Of a stretch of 64,000 nt of DNA, positions 7,370-16,293 are shown piece after piece. The DNA is taken from NCBI GenBank assembly GCA_018110985.1, contig JAGAWT010000015.1, forward strand, positions 1 through 64,000, written 5' to 3'. Within the stretch, counting starts at the first letter, position 1. Each line of letters opens with the position of its first letter. Position numbers and translations under genes: made by a program. The DNA comes from Oscillospiraceae bacterium (GTDB taxonomy: Bacteria > Bacillota > Clostridia > Oscillospirales > Ruminococcaceae). The notes under the pieces were generated by a model, which worked only from the letters and a program-made list of their open reading frames with translations, was not told the origin of the DNA and did not search any database.

Positions 7370-9160
7370 TCACCTCTCTATGGCGCCGAACGGACAGACC
7401 TGTGCGCACAGGCCGCAGCCCGTGCAGAGGGAAGTGTCTATCTTCACCTTTTCGTTCTCTATGACTATGGCAGGGCAGCCTATCTTTCGTATACAGCCCT
7501 TGCAGCCCGTACACTTGTCGGTAATGCTGTAAGCCTTTTCGGGTCTTATGAGCATAGCGCAGGGGGACTTGAATATTATAGCCTTAACGCCTTTTTTCAA
7601 AGCTGTATCGGCTACGGTCCGGACAGCTTTTTCGTGGTCGAAGGGGTCAGCGGTGACTACCTCGGTAACGCCCACGCCCTTTAGCACCGCTCCTATATCT
7701 ATCTTTTCCACTATGTCCCCCATCATGGTGCGGCCTGTGCCGGGGTGGGGCTGGTGTCCTGTCATGGCAGTGGTGGAGTTGTCGAGGATGACAAGGGTCA
7801 TATCCGCCCCGTTGTACACACCGTTTATGGCGCCTGTAACAGCGGATGCGAAAAAGGTGGAATCTCCCACAAAGGCAAAGCACACAGTATCGGGGTCTGC
7901 TCTGCCTATGCCCTGTGCGATATTTACTCCCGCACCCATGCAGAGACAGGTATCCACCATGTCAAGAGGCTTGGCGTTGCCCAGAGTGTAGCAGCCTATA
8001 TCTCCGCAGAAAACAGCCTTTTTCCCCTTCATGGCGCATTTTACGGCGTAGAAGGAGGCTCTGTGGGGACATCCTGCGCAGAGAACGGGCGGACGGGCGG
8101 GAAGTGCGGGGGGATCCGGCATCCTTTCAGTCTGCAAAACATTTCCGAGAACGCTGTTTATCAGGCTGTTCACATAGGAGGGGTCGTTTTCCCCCGCAGT
8201 GTGTACATCTCCGGAAAGCTTGCCCAGTATATGCGTATCAAGGCGGTATTCTCCGCAAAGGTAGGTCAGTTCTCTTTCTATGACAGGGTCCAGCTCCTCT
8301 ATGCAGTAGACCTCGTCGCAGCTTTTAAGGAATCCCACCGCCAGATCCTCAGGGAACGGGAATGGGGTGCCCACCTTCAGGAAGGACGGCTTTTCCGAAA
8401 GTCCCTCAAGGGCTTCCGAAACATAGGCGGCACTGATACCGTGGGATGCTATGCCCGTCTTCAGAGTACCCCTCTCAAAGGAATTTCCCTCATAGGATGA
8501 AAGCAGGGAAGAAAGCTCACGGTTCCTCTTTTCGATCGCCATATGTGCGTTGTAGGAAAGCTTTGGAAAGATGACCCACCTTGAACTGTCTTTTACAAAG
8601 CCCTCCGCAGGTATCTCAAGGTACTCGCTCTCGTCATATACGTCTATGGAAGCATAGCCGTGGCATATCCTTGTGGTGGGGCGCAGTATGACAGGGGTAC
8701 GGTACTTCTCCGAAAGCTCAAAGGCATCCCTTACCATGCGGTAAGCCTCTTCCACACTGCCCGGGTCGAAACAGGGGAGCTTTGAGTACAGGGCAAAGGT
8801 GCGGGTGTCCTGTTCCGTCTGAGAGGATATGGGGCCCGGATCGTCTGCCACAAGTATTATCATGCCGCCCTTTACCCCTACATAGGCAAGGGACATGAGA
8901 GGATCCGATGCAACATTGAGCCCTACCTGCTTCATCGTCACCATAGAACGTGCCCCGCAGTAGGCAGCACCCGCAGCCGCCTCAAGAGCAGCCTTTTCGT
9001 TTACGGACCACTCCACATAGGTCTTGTCCGTCCTGTATTTTGCGGCAGTTTCAAGCACCTCCGAAGAAGGGGTGCCGGGGTAGCCGGAAATAAAGCTCAT
9101 TCCCGCTGCAAGTGCCGCTCTGCCTATGGCAGCATTTCCCATAAGGTATTCTTTGTGCAT
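7370..9160 (-). CDS. iorA: Indolepyruvate:ferredoxin oxidoreductase, alpha subunit
   Basis: The 596-residue catalytic subunit begins MHKEYLMGNAAIGRAALAAG. An N-terminal pyrimidine-binding domain contains GYPGTPSSEVLE. A central domain carries the thiamine-diphosphate site (GDIGCYTLG, then GDSTFFASAVTGAINGVYN). Two C-terminal 4Fe-4S motifs follow: CTGCKGC with a following C, then CTGCGLCAQVCP. The start at 9160 with GGTGAT upstream is chosen over an in-frame ATG eight codons earlier. It forms an operon with iorB and the DUF1294 gene. Substrates are indolepyruvate and related aryl pyruvates (family knowledge). Confidence 0.95.
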   Translation of the reverse strand: MHKEYLMGNAAIGRAALAAGMSFISGYPGTPSSEVLETAAKYRTDKTYVEWSVNEKAALEAAAGAAYCGARSMVTMKQVGLNVASDPLMSLAYVGVKGGMIILVADDPGPISSQTEQDTRTFALYSKLPCFDPGSVEEAYRMVRDAFELSEKYRTPVILRPTTRICHGYASIDVYDESEYLEIPAEGFVKDSSRWVIFPKLSYNAHMAIEKRNRELSSLLSSYEGNSFERGTLKTGIASHGISAAYVSEALEGLSEKPSFLKVGTPFPFPEDLAVGFLKSCDEVYCIEELDPVIERELTYLCGEYRLDTHILGKLSGDVHTAGENDPSYVNSLINSVLGNVLQTERMPDPPALPARPPVLCAGCPHRASFYAVKCAMKGKKAVFCGDIGCYTLGNAKPLDMVDTCLCMGAGVNIAQGIGRADPDTVCFAFVGDSTFFASAVTGAINGVYNGADMTLVILDNSTTAMTGHQPHPGTGRTMMGDIVEKIDIGAVLKGVGVTEVVTADPFDHEKAVRTVADTALKKGVKAIIFKSPCAMLIRPEKAYSITDKCTGCKGCIRKIGCPAIVIENEKVKIDTSLCTGCGLCAQVCPFGAIER

Positions 9161-9178
9161 ATTATCACCGTCTGCAAA

Positions 9179-9204
9179 GTGCACATCCCCGAAGGAATGT
9201 GCGC
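9179..9204 (-). promoter_or_regulatory. UUCG-loop hairpin in the iorA leader
   Basis: GCGCACAT and ATGTGCAC flank a TTCG-type loop with further C-G pairs. The hairpin ends 18 bp before the iorA start and is followed on the minus strand by only TTTGC. It may be a weak terminator or attenuator. The 9161-9293 gap holds nothing else recognised. Confidence 0.4.
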
Positions 9205-9293
9205 TTATGTGTTATCCTGTATTATCGTGAGATCTTTCCGAACTGTGCGGCGGAACACACTGCACGGTGCGCCCCTTTCAGGGAGAGAGCTCA

Positions 9294-9509
9294 TCAGTCC
9301 TCTCCGCCTGCGGATACACCGTATCTGGCACAGAAGGCACGGATATCGTCATTTGAAGTGACGAGCTCGCTGTAATGGAGCTTTTTGTCCGCCTTGCTGT
9401 AAAAGCCGATGGTCCTTTCGCCTGTGCAGATGCTTGACTCCACTTTTATATCCGCAGCCGTAAAGCCCTCCGGTATAGGCTCAACTGCCTTTTTGCCGAG
9501 ACCGAACAT
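9294..9509 (-). CDS. Small conserved-looking protein coupled to metG
   Basis: This 71-residue protein starts MFGLGKKAVEP. Its ATG shares the A of the metG TGA stop (TGATG), a common sign of translational coupling. The sequence has no membrane segment and a single CTGERTIGFYSKADKK stretch. I do not recognise the family. Codon use resembles neighbouring genes, which supports it as real. Confidence 0.7.
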   Translation of the reverse strand: MFGLGKKAVEPIPEGFTAADIKVESSICTGERTIGFYSKADKKLHYSELVTSNDDIRAFCARYGVSAGGED

Positions 9510-11440
9510 CAGCTCAGCTTGCTGCCGCAGGGTATGCTGTCATCCACGAAGATCACCTTGCAGTCCTCTCCCACGGAAGCCGCAACGATCATCCCGTTGG
9601 ATTCCGTTCCGCAGAGGGTGGCAGGCTTCAGGTTAGCCACAAGGATTATCTTCTTTCCGATGAGATCCTCCGGTGCGTACCAGGGAGCGATGCCCGAAAC
9701 CACCTGTCTTTCACCGAAGCCGTCATCAAGGATAAGGCGCAGCAGCTTCTTGGACTTCTTCACCTTTTCGGCGGTCTTTATGCAGGCGATGCGCAGATCG
9801 ACCTTTCCGAAATCCTCTATGCCGATAAGCTCGGAAATGGGCACCAGGTCGGCTTTTTCCTCTTCCTTGGGAGCAGAGCTGCGGATTATCTCGTTGAGCT
9901 CCTCTATCTCCTTATCCACATCTATCCTGGGGAAGATGATATCTCCCTTCTTTACGGTCACATCAAGGGGAAGAACGCCGAATTTGTCCGCATTCTCATA
10001 TACGGCAGAATCTCCCGCCCCGATCTGTTCCCATACTTTGGGCATGGTGTTGGGCATAAAGGCGGAAAGGAGAGTGGATGTTATGCGGATAGTTTCAAGA
10101 AGAGTGTAAAGGACGGAGGCAAGCCTTGCCTTCCTGCTCTCATCCTTTCCGAGTATCCACGGGGTAGTCTCGTCGATGTACTTGTTGGCACGGGATATGA
10201 CCTTGAATATCTCCGCAAGAGCAACATTAAGGGTGCAGTCGTCTATACACTTGTCCACGGTGTCACGCAGGGCAACAGCCATGTTTATAAGCTCGTCGTC
10301 GACAGCTTCCTTTTCTCTGTCCCTGATAAGGGTGCCGCCGAAGTATTTGTCGGCCATGGCAACGGTGCGGGAAACAAGATTGCCCAGGTCGTTTGCCAGG
10401 TCGGTGTTTATCCTGCCTATCATGATCTCGTTGGAGAAGTTGGAGTCGGCACCGTAGGGCATATCACGAAGCATCTGATAACGGACGGCATCAACGCCGT
10501 ACCTCTCGCCCAGAACAAAGGGATCCACCACATTGCCAAGGGATTTCGACATCTTTGCACCGTTGAAGGTTATCCAGCCGTGGCCGTAGAGCCTGTTTGC
10601 CACCGGGATATCGAGCATCATGAGGATGGCGGGCCATACGATGGAATGGAAGCGCACTATCTCCTTTGCGGTCATATGGATATTGGCAGGCCAGTACTTC
10701 TCAAAGTCATTGTAGGTGTTGTTTTCATAGCCCAGCGCACTTATATAGTTGATAAGGGCATCCAGCCATACATACACGGTATGCTTTTCGTCAAAGGGAA
10801 CGGGTATGCCCCATTTAACGGTAGTCCTGGATATGCACAGATCCTCCAGACCGTCCTTGACGAAATTGTTTATCATCTCGTTTACACGGCTCTCCGGGCG
10901 CAGATAATCCGTATTCTTCAGAAGATCTATTATCCTGTCGGTCATTACGGACAGCTTCAGGAAATAAGCCTCTTCCTCTGCCTCTATAACATCTCTGCCG
11001 CAGTCGGGACATTTGCCGTCCACAAGCTGGGTCTCTGTCCAGAAGCTCTCGCAGGGCACGCAGTATTTGCCCCGATAGGTGCCCTTGTAGATGTAGCCCT
11101 TGTCATAGAGCTTTTTGAATATATTCTGCACCGTCTCTATGTGATAGGGGTCGGTAGTCCTCACATAGCGGTCATAGCTTATGCCCATAAAGCTCCAGAG
11201 CCGCTTGAAGTTGGCAACTATGCCGTCAACATACTGCTGAGGAGTAAGCCCCTGCTCCTCCGCCTTTTGCTGTATCTTGGCGCCGTGCTCGTCGGTGCCC
11301 GTAAGGAACATCACATCCTTGCCCTGCATCCTCTTGTAGCGGGCGATGGAATCGCAGGCAACGGTGGTGTAGCAGTGACCGATGTGGGGGTTCCCGGAAG
11401 GATAGTAGATCGGCGTGGTTATATAGAATGTTTCAGACAT
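9509..11440 (-). CDS. metG: Methionyl-tRNA synthetase
   Basis: The 643-residue class I synthetase charges tRNA-Met in the cytoplasm. The HIGH motif is at 19-22 (NPHIGHCYTT). A zinc-binding knuckle contains CVPCESFW and CPDCGRD. KMSKSLGN lies near 298-305. The C-terminal about 105 residues form an EMAP/Trbp111-like tRNA-binding domain (GKVDLRIACIKTAEKVKKSK), as in most Firmicute MetG. GGAGGAAAG precedes the start. No T-box is visible in the short leader. Confidence 0.97.
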   Translation of the reverse strand: MSETFYITTPIYYPSGNPHIGHCYTTVACDSIARYKRMQGKDVMFLTGTDEHGAKIQQKAEEQGLTPQQYVDGIVANFKRLWSFMGISYDRYVRTTDPYHIETVQNIFKKLYDKGYIYKGTYRGKYCVPCESFWTETQLVDGKCPDCGRDVIEAEEEAYFLKLSVMTDRIIDLLKNTDYLRPESRVNEMINNFVKDGLEDLCISRTTVKWGIPVPFDEKHTVYVWLDALINYISALGYENNTYNDFEKYWPANIHMTAKEIVRFHSIVWPAILMMLDIPVANRLYGHGWITFNGAKMSKSLGNVVDPFVLGERYGVDAVRYQMLRDMPYGADSNFSNEIMIGRINTDLANDLGNLVSRTVAMADKYFGGTLIRDREKEAVDDELINMAVALRDTVDKCIDDCTLNVALAEIFKVISRANKYIDETTPWILGKDESRKARLASVLYTLLETIRITSTLLSAFMPNTMPKVWEQIGAGDSAVYENADKFGVLPLDVTVKKGDIIFPRIDVDKEIEELNEIIRSSAPKEEEKADLVPISELIGIEDFGKVDLRIACIKTAEKVKKSKKLLRLILDDGFGERQVVSGIAPWYAPEDLIGKKIILVANLKPATLCGTESNGMIVAASVGEDCKVIFVDDSIPCGSKLS

Positions 11441-11476
11441 TTTTCTTTCCTCCAGATATAAATATAGCCAAGGTCA

Positions 11477-11505
11477 ATTGTAACATATAAATGTGAAAAA
11501 ATCAA
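11477..11505 (-). promoter_or_regulatory. Promoter of metG
   Basis: On the minus strand TTGATT (11505-11500), a 17-bp spacer and TACAAT (11482-11477) lie about 37 bp before the metG start. Confidence 0.6.
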
Positions 11506-11603
11506 GTGGATTTGGATAACAAGCTGACCGCCCGGGGGCACACAAATATGCAGAAAGCCTTCCGGGTGCGGACACAGGTATGTCCTGCGGTGAAAAAGCA
11601 TGG

Positions 11604-12128
11604 TCACAGCAGCTTTACCATAAAAATATCCCCCGTGTATGTGCCGTCCTCATACTTGTTGCAGCGGGGCATATGCCCGCACTCCTCAAAGCCCAGCTTC
11701 CTGTAAAGAGCAATGGCTCTTTCGTTCTCATCCACCACGCTGAGCTCCGCCTGTTCAAATCCCTCATCCTTTGCCTTTTGCAGCAGCCTTTCAAGCATGA
11801 GCCGCCCCAGACCGAAGCCCGTAAAGCGTTCAAGCAGGGATATGCCTATGTCCATACGGTGCCTGTATCTCTTTCCGCAGCGCCCCATGCTCTCAAAGGA
11901 GCAGCTGCCCGCAAATTCGCCGTCGGAAAACGCCAGTATCATGACGGAATCCTCCGAGCCGTTGCGGGAGTTTATAAACTCCCTTTCCTCCTCCACGGTG
12001 AAGTTTATCTCATCCGGGTCGTGCATAAGGTAGGGGCACTCCCCCGAAACGGTCCTGAGATATTCTGTAAGCAGCGCCGCATCCTCCGGAATGGGGCTGC
12101 GCAGTGTGATGTCATGCCCTCTGAGCAT
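11604..12128 (-). CDS. GNAT family N-acetyltransferase
   Basis: This 174-residue protein opens MLRGHDITLRSP, the usual start of the RimI/SpeG-like branch. It carries the acetyl-CoA loop in GFGLGRLMLERLL and a C-terminal ENERAIALYRKLGF motif. The start at 12128 has GGAGGAAAGG eight bases upstream; an ATG at 12152 with AAGGAGG only three bases away is the alternative. The acetyl acceptor is not predictable. Confidence 0.9.
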   Translation of the reverse strand: MLRGHDITLRSPIPEDAALLTEYLRTVSGECPYLMHDPDEINFTVEEEREFINSRNGSEDSVMILAFSDGEFAGSCSFESMGRCGKRYRHRMDIGISLLERFTGFGLGRLMLERLLQKAKDEGFEQAELSVVDENERAIALYRKLGFEECGHMPRCNKYEDGTYTGDIFMVKLL

Positions 12129-12205
12129 GATCCTTTCCTCCGGATATATCATGATCCTCCTTACCGGCCATCAAAGTATGATGTCCCTCGCCCTGCTGCA
12201 TACCG

Positions 12206-12781
12206 TCAGCCTATATCCATTTCCGAAATGCTCTGCTCTGTCTCTCTCATTATACCGTTCACATCCGCACCGTCTATGTCAAGCCCTGCTGCTTTGATGA
12301 GCCTTACATCTTCTATGCCGTAATAGCTTTGTGCCAGGGCTTTTACATATTCAAACCCGAATGTATCGGGAGCGAAATATCCTCCCGCAGTGCAGACATA
12401 AAACAGCCTCTTTGCCCTGCAAAGCCCTTCAGGTATGCCTTCTTCCGAATAGCGGAAGGTGATGCCCACCGCATTTACCTGTTCAAGGTACCGCTTGAGA
12501 GACGCAGGGAAGGACAGATCCCAGTAGGGAGCCGCTATAACTATAGTCTCTGCCTCCGAGAAACGCCGTGCCTGCTCAAATATGGGATCGGCGGTCTTCC
12601 CTTCGGAAATGAGCCGTTCACGCCTGAGGAGGAACTCCTCATCCGCTTTTGGAAAAGAGAGCTCCTCCGTCCGTATCTCCTCAAAGGGCTCCCCTATCCT
12701 TTCAAGCAGCTTTTCAGCCAGTCTTTTTGTCCTCGACCCGCTTCTGACACAGGCATTTATGTACAAAACCTTGTTTTCCAT
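12206..12781 (-). CDS. Flavodoxin-fold NAD(P)H oxidoreductase (azoreductase-like)
   Basis: This 191-residue protein starts MENKVLYINACVRSGSRT, matching the FMN phosphate-binding loop of the NQO1/AzoR-type flavodoxin fold. The segment IVIAAPYWDLSFPASLKRYL is the second family signature. It probably reduces quinones or azo compounds using FMN. ATG at 12781 is chosen over an upstream TTG. It lies head-to-tail with the GNAT gene, 77 bp apart. Confidence 0.88.
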   Translation of the reverse strand: MENKVLYINACVRSGSRTKRLAEKLLERIGEPFEEIRTEELSFPKADEEFLLRRERLISEGKTADPIFEQARRFSEAETIVIAAPYWDLSFPASLKRYLEQVNAVGITFRYSEEGIPEGLCRAKRLFYVCTAGGYFAPDTFGFEYVKALAQSYYGIEDVRLIKAAGLDIDGADVNGIMRETEQSISEMDIG

Positions 12782-12871
12782 ACTTTTCCCACCCAAACTT
12801 TATGATTTTTTCCGTCTGTTTTCCCTGAGCTCGTTTTCTCCGGAAGTGTTGTCCGCAATATCGATCCCGTT

Positions 12872-13369
12872 TTATTTATCTGTCCCTAACCACTGTATGA
12901 AGGCTGTCTTGTCACTGCTGTTATACCCTGCCTTTTCATAGAAACGCAGTGTCTCCGGCTTCTTTGAGCCGGTAAGGAGCATCATCTTATAGCAGTTTTC
13001 CTGCTCGGCTATTTTCTTTGCATAGTCCAGACATTCCGTCGCAAGACCCTTTCCACGATGGTCTGCCCGTGTCACCACATTCTCAACAAAGGCATAAGGT
13101 CTTACATTCCTTGTCAGATTCGGTATGATAACACATACACAGGAGGATACGATCTGACCGTCAATTTCATTCACGAGCAGATGATGATTCGGATCTTCAA
13201 TAATCTGCGCCCATGTTTTCTCTAAGTGATTATCATGATCCGGAATACTATCTTCATGTAAAAACAGATACAGATCGAGCAATGCATCCAGATCCTCTTT
13301 TACCGCTTCCCGTACCATATGTAAATACCCCGCATCGGATAGTATTGCTTTATCCTTATTTATCGTCAT
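12872..13369 (-). CDS. GNAT family N-acetyltransferase
   Basis: The product is about 165 residues. The recognisable domain starts MVREAVKEDLDALLDLYLFL and includes the acetyl-CoA loop RADHRGKGLATECLDYA and a C-terminal RFYEKAGY motif. GGTGAAA precedes the ATG at 13369; the more compact start at 13318 (MVREAV) is also possible. Substrate unknown. Confidence 0.85.
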   Translation of the reverse strand: MTINKDKAILSDAGYLHMVREAVKEDLDALLDLYLFLHEDSIPDHDNHLEKTWAQIIEDPNHHLLVNEIDGQIVSSCVCVIIPNLTRNVRPYAFVENVVTRADHRGKGLATECLDYAKKIAEQENCYKMMLLTGSKKPETLRFYEKAGYNSSDKTAFIQWLGTDK

Positions 13370-13439
13370 TCGTTTCACCTGTATTTCCGATTCAGCAGGG
13401 AGCCGATACATCCGTACCGGCTCTCTGCTTTTGTTTCGT

Positions 13440-14066
13440 TTAGAACAACTGTCCCGGAAGCTTCAGTTTCTCCTTGGGCGGGAAGCCTTTGTCGAACTCT
13501 TCCACATCGTCATCATCCACATAATACCCCTGCGGTGTCTGATAAACACCGGTGATGCCGTCAAGGTATCCCGGGATCAATTCCCGGCAGAGGAAGAACG
13601 AGTCGTCCGCATCCTTCGGCAGGTCATGGTAGCGGATGCCAAACTCACGGGCATAGGTGAAGCCGCACTTTCCATAAAAGCCAATGTTGCCCTCAAAAAG
13701 CACTGCACCAAAGCCAAGCGCCGTTGCTTTCTCCAAAGAGTAATCGAGCAGAGCTTTCCCGTAACCTTTGCGTTTGAGTTCCGGAGTAATGCCGATCGGC
13801 CCCATCGTCAGAATGGGGATCACCCTGCCGTCATCCGCTTCGATGATCGTTCTCATGAACATATTCTGCCCAATCAGTCTGCCATTCTGTTTCATAACAA
13901 AATCCAGATCCCTGACGAAGGCAGGATCATTGCGAAGCACATGGATCACGTAATGCTCACTGCATCCCGGACGGTACACGTTCCAGAACGATTCTCTGAC
14001 GAGGTTTTCAACCTCTCTGTAGTCTTTGGGTTTTTCCAAACGAATGGTGTAGTCATTTGTATTCAT
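13440..14066 (-). CDS. GNAT family N-acetyltransferase (COG3153-like)
   Basis: The product is 208 residues starting MNTNDYTIRLEKPKDYREVE, with acetyl-CoA loop ELKRKGYGKALLDYSLEKA and the IGFYGKCGFTY motif typical of predicted acetyltransferases of this group. GGAGGAAAAACA gives a clear ribosome site for the 14066 start. A perfect hairpin lies in the leader at 14110-14142. Substrate unknown. Confidence 0.88.
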   Translation of the reverse strand: MNTNDYTIRLEKPKDYREVENLVRESFWNVYRPGCSEHYVIHVLRNDPAFVRDLDFVMKQNGRLIGQNMFMRTIIEADDGRVIPILTMGPIGITPELKRKGYGKALLDYSLEKATALGFGAVLFEGNIGFYGKCGFTYAREFGIRYHDLPKDADDSFFLCRELIPGYLDGITGVYQTPQGYYVDDDDVEEFDKGFPPKEKLKLPGQLF

Positions 14067-14109
14067 TGTTTTTCCTCCTGAGTATTGTTGACTGCAATTG
14101 CCTTTCAGC

Positions 14110-14142
14110 GGGAGGTTTGTTCTGATCGTCCGCAAACCTCCC
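14110..14142. promoter_or_regulatory. Perfect 10-bp stem hairpin in the GNAT leader
   Basis: GGGAGGTTTG (14110-14119) pairs exactly with CAAACCTCCC (14133-14142) around a 13-base loop. There is no T-run on either side, so it is not a standard terminator. It lies 44 bp upstream of the GNAT start. The 14143-14275 stretch holds nothing recognised. Confidence 0.45.
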
Positions 14143-14275
14143 GGTCAGCCGACAATCTCCGGTGTGTTGTACTTTTTCAAACAGTACTCTCCTTAAAATG
14201 TTTTTATAATCATGCCTGATGGCTTGATCACTGCTTGATGTTCTTACTTTGTTTCGGCTAATGGACTTATCCCTG

Positions 14276-14386
14276 TCAATCCAAACAGAGATACCATCCC
14301 GGAAGAATCCGTTCCTGTATTGCCTTATAAGCTGCCTTGGCTCCTGCGCTGGTCAGATCCGGCTCGTCCATTCCTGCTTTTACTCC
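14276..14386 (-). pseudogene. Possible coding relic downstream of rlmD
   Basis: Beyond the rlmD stop, a minus-strand frame reads about 36 codons including MDEPDLTSAGAKAAYKAIQ and ILPGWYLCLD before TGA at 14276. The helical Ala/Lys pattern looks protein-like, but there is no full gene or ribosome site. It may be the tail of a lost gene or chance. Confidence 0.22.
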
Positions 14387-15765
14387 TATGTGATGCTTGG
14401 CTTCTTGGATTTGGACAAAAGCGCTACTGCTTCCACATGCGCAGTTCCCGCATACATATCCGCTGCCGACACCTTGTCAAGGGAGTAGCCCCTGTCCGCA
14501 AGGTAGCGTATGTCACGGGCGGCGGTGCTCACATCACAGGAGACCATGACTATCCTTTCGGGGCTCATTTTCAGTATGGCATCAAGAGTATCCGTGTCAC
14601 ATCCCTTGCGGGGCGGGTCTGTGACTATTACATGGGGATGCGCTCCCTTTGCAGCATATGCAGCAGCAGCCGCTCCCGCATCCGCACACAGAAATTCTGC
14701 CTCTATACCGTTTTCAGCCGCATTGAAACGTGCATTTTCCACCGCATCAGGGATGATCTCCACTCCGGTGAGCTTTTTGGCACCCTTTGCCATGGAAAGA
14801 CCTATGGTGCCTGCTCCGCAGTACAGATCCAGCACCTCTTCCTCCCCCGTCAGAGCCGCATATTCGTATGCCTTGCGGTATAAGAGCTCTGCGGCAGCGG
14901 TGTTTACCTGATAGAAGGAGTGCAGGGACAGCCGCACCTTCACCCCGCACATGATGTCTGTCATGTATTCCCTTCCCGCCAGCAGGACAGTTTTCTTTCC
15001 GAGGATGACATTGGTCCTGTCCGGATTTATATTCATAAGTACCGACACTATCTCTCCGAAGCTGCTTATTATGTCACGGGCTATGTCCCTCAGGACAGCA
15101 CATTCTGCGGATGTGACAAAGCAAAGCATTATCTCTCCCGTGTGGTAGCCTCTCCGCAGAAAGATATGCCGCAGGATGCCCTTCCCTGTTATCTCATCAT
15201 AGGCGGAAATGCCCTTTTTCTCCAGCATTTCAAGCAGGGTGCACAGGATACGGGAATATATCTCCGGGGCAAGGAGGCAGTCGGTACACTTAGCGACTCT
15301 GTGGCTGCGCTTTGAGTAAAAGCCGCAGATAAGGTGTCCGTTTTCCTCCGCCACGGGAAGCTGTGCCTTGTTGCGGTATCTGTCATGTTCGGGACAGGGG
15401 ATGAATTCGTCAAAGGGGATCTCACTGAAGCCCCCCACACGGGAAAAAGCATCTCTTACCGCCTTTTCCTTTATGCGTGCCTCTTCCTCGTAGGATATGT
15501 GCCTGAAACAGCAGCCGCCGCATTTTGAGTATACCCCGCAGCCCCTGTCCTCACGCCGGGGGGATGCCTTTTCGATCCCTGCTATGATGCCGTAGGCATA
15601 GTTTTTGCACACCTTTACTATCCTGCATCGTATAACATCCCCCACAGCCGTAAACGGCACGAATACCGCCATGCCCTCATACTTTCCCACTCCGCTGCCG
15701 AGGGCATTCATGTCGGTTATTTCAAGAACTGTCTCATCGTTTTTCTTCAAACTTGTCTTTTCCAT
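14386..15765 (-). CDS. rlmD: 23S rRNA (uracil-5-)-methyltransferase RumA/RlmD type
   Basis: This 459-residue SAM-dependent RNA m5U methyltransferase has an N-terminal TRAM domain (ALGSGVGKYEGMAVFVPFT). Cluster cysteines lie in CGVYSKCGGCCF and CTDC. The SAM site is DLYCGAGTIGLSMAKGAK, followed by VTDPPRKGCD and the catalytic VMVSCDVSTAARD. Bacterial members with this layout modify 23S U747 or U1939; the exact site is not decided by sequence. The start is 15765, because a terminator for the upstream gene lies just before it and AGGTAG precedes the ATG. Confidence 0.9.
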   Translation of the reverse strand: MEKTSLKKNDETVLEITDMNALGSGVGKYEGMAVFVPFTAVGDVIRCRIVKVCKNYAYGIIAGIEKASPRREDRGCGVYSKCGGCCFRHISYEEEARIKEKAVRDAFSRVGGFSEIPFDEFIPCPEHDRYRNKAQLPVAEENGHLICGFYSKRSHRVAKCTDCLLAPEIYSRILCTLLEMLEKKGISAYDEITGKGILRHIFLRRGYHTGEIMLCFVTSAECAVLRDIARDIISSFGEIVSVLMNINPDRTNVILGKKTVLLAGREYMTDIMCGVKVRLSLHSFYQVNTAAAELLYRKAYEYAALTGEEEVLDLYCGAGTIGLSMAKGAKKLTGVEIIPDAVENARFNAAENGIEAEFLCADAGAAAAAYAAKGAHPHVIVTDPPRKGCDTDTLDAILKMSPERIVMVSCDVSTAARDIRYLADRGYSLDKVSAADMYAGTAHVEAVALLSKSKKPSIT

Positions 15766-15778
15766 TTCTACCTGCTTT

Positions 15779-15820
15779 GAAAAAAGCGGGAACAAGAAAG
15801 ATGTTTCTCCTGTTCCCGCT
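15779..15820 (-). terminator. Terminator of the zinc-ribbon gene
   Basis: AGCGGGAACA (15785-15794) pairs with TGTTCCCGCT (15811-15820). The minus strand continues TTTTTTC. It separates the zinc-ribbon gene from rlmD. Confidence 0.85.
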
Positions 15821-15845
15821 CCTTTGGTCATATTTTCCGAAAATA

Positions 15846-16199
15846 TCAGTTATCCAGCCTCGATCCGCACTTTGAACAGAAGGAATCGTCGGGATAATTC
15901 TTGTTGCCGCAATAGGGGCAGATCTTCTTCTTTCCGCTCTCCTCCTCCGCAGCCCGCAGATCGGACTTGAGAAGGTTTATCTCGCCTATGAGCCTTTTCA
16001 TTTTGCCCGTCTCATCCGTGTTGTTCTCGTGCATCTCGTAGCAGACCTTGCCGAGCTCGGTGTACTTTTCCCTTATCTTCACGGATATGTTTGCCCTTTG
16101 TGCATAGGCTTTTCCCGTGTCGAGCGCCGCTGTTGCCTTTTCGCTCACAAAGCCCGCAAAGCTCCTTGTGCTTTCAACAAATCTGTTTATATCTGCCAT
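15846..16199 (-). CDS. Zinc-ribbon protein with coiled-coil N-terminus
   Basis: This 117-residue protein starts MADINRFVESTRSFAGF. The first 80 residues are helical and charged, likely coiled coil. The C-terminus is a double-CxxC zinc ribbon (ICPYCGNKNY, FCSKCGSRL). Such proteins are common in Firmicutes and poorly characterised. GGAGG precedes the start at 16199. Confidence 0.85.
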   Translation of the reverse strand: MADINRFVESTRSFAGFVSEKATAALDTGKAYAQRANISVKIREKYTELGKVCYEMHENNTDETGKMKRLIGEINLLKSDLRAAEEESGKKKICPYCGNKNYPDDSFCSKCGSRLDN

Positions 16200-16293
16200 T
16201 TTTATCCTCCTTCTGACTGTTTTCAGGGAAAATGCCCCCTGCACAGCCGGACTGCCTGCCTTCCTTTTGCGGAAGGCCTGCTGATACCGCTCG

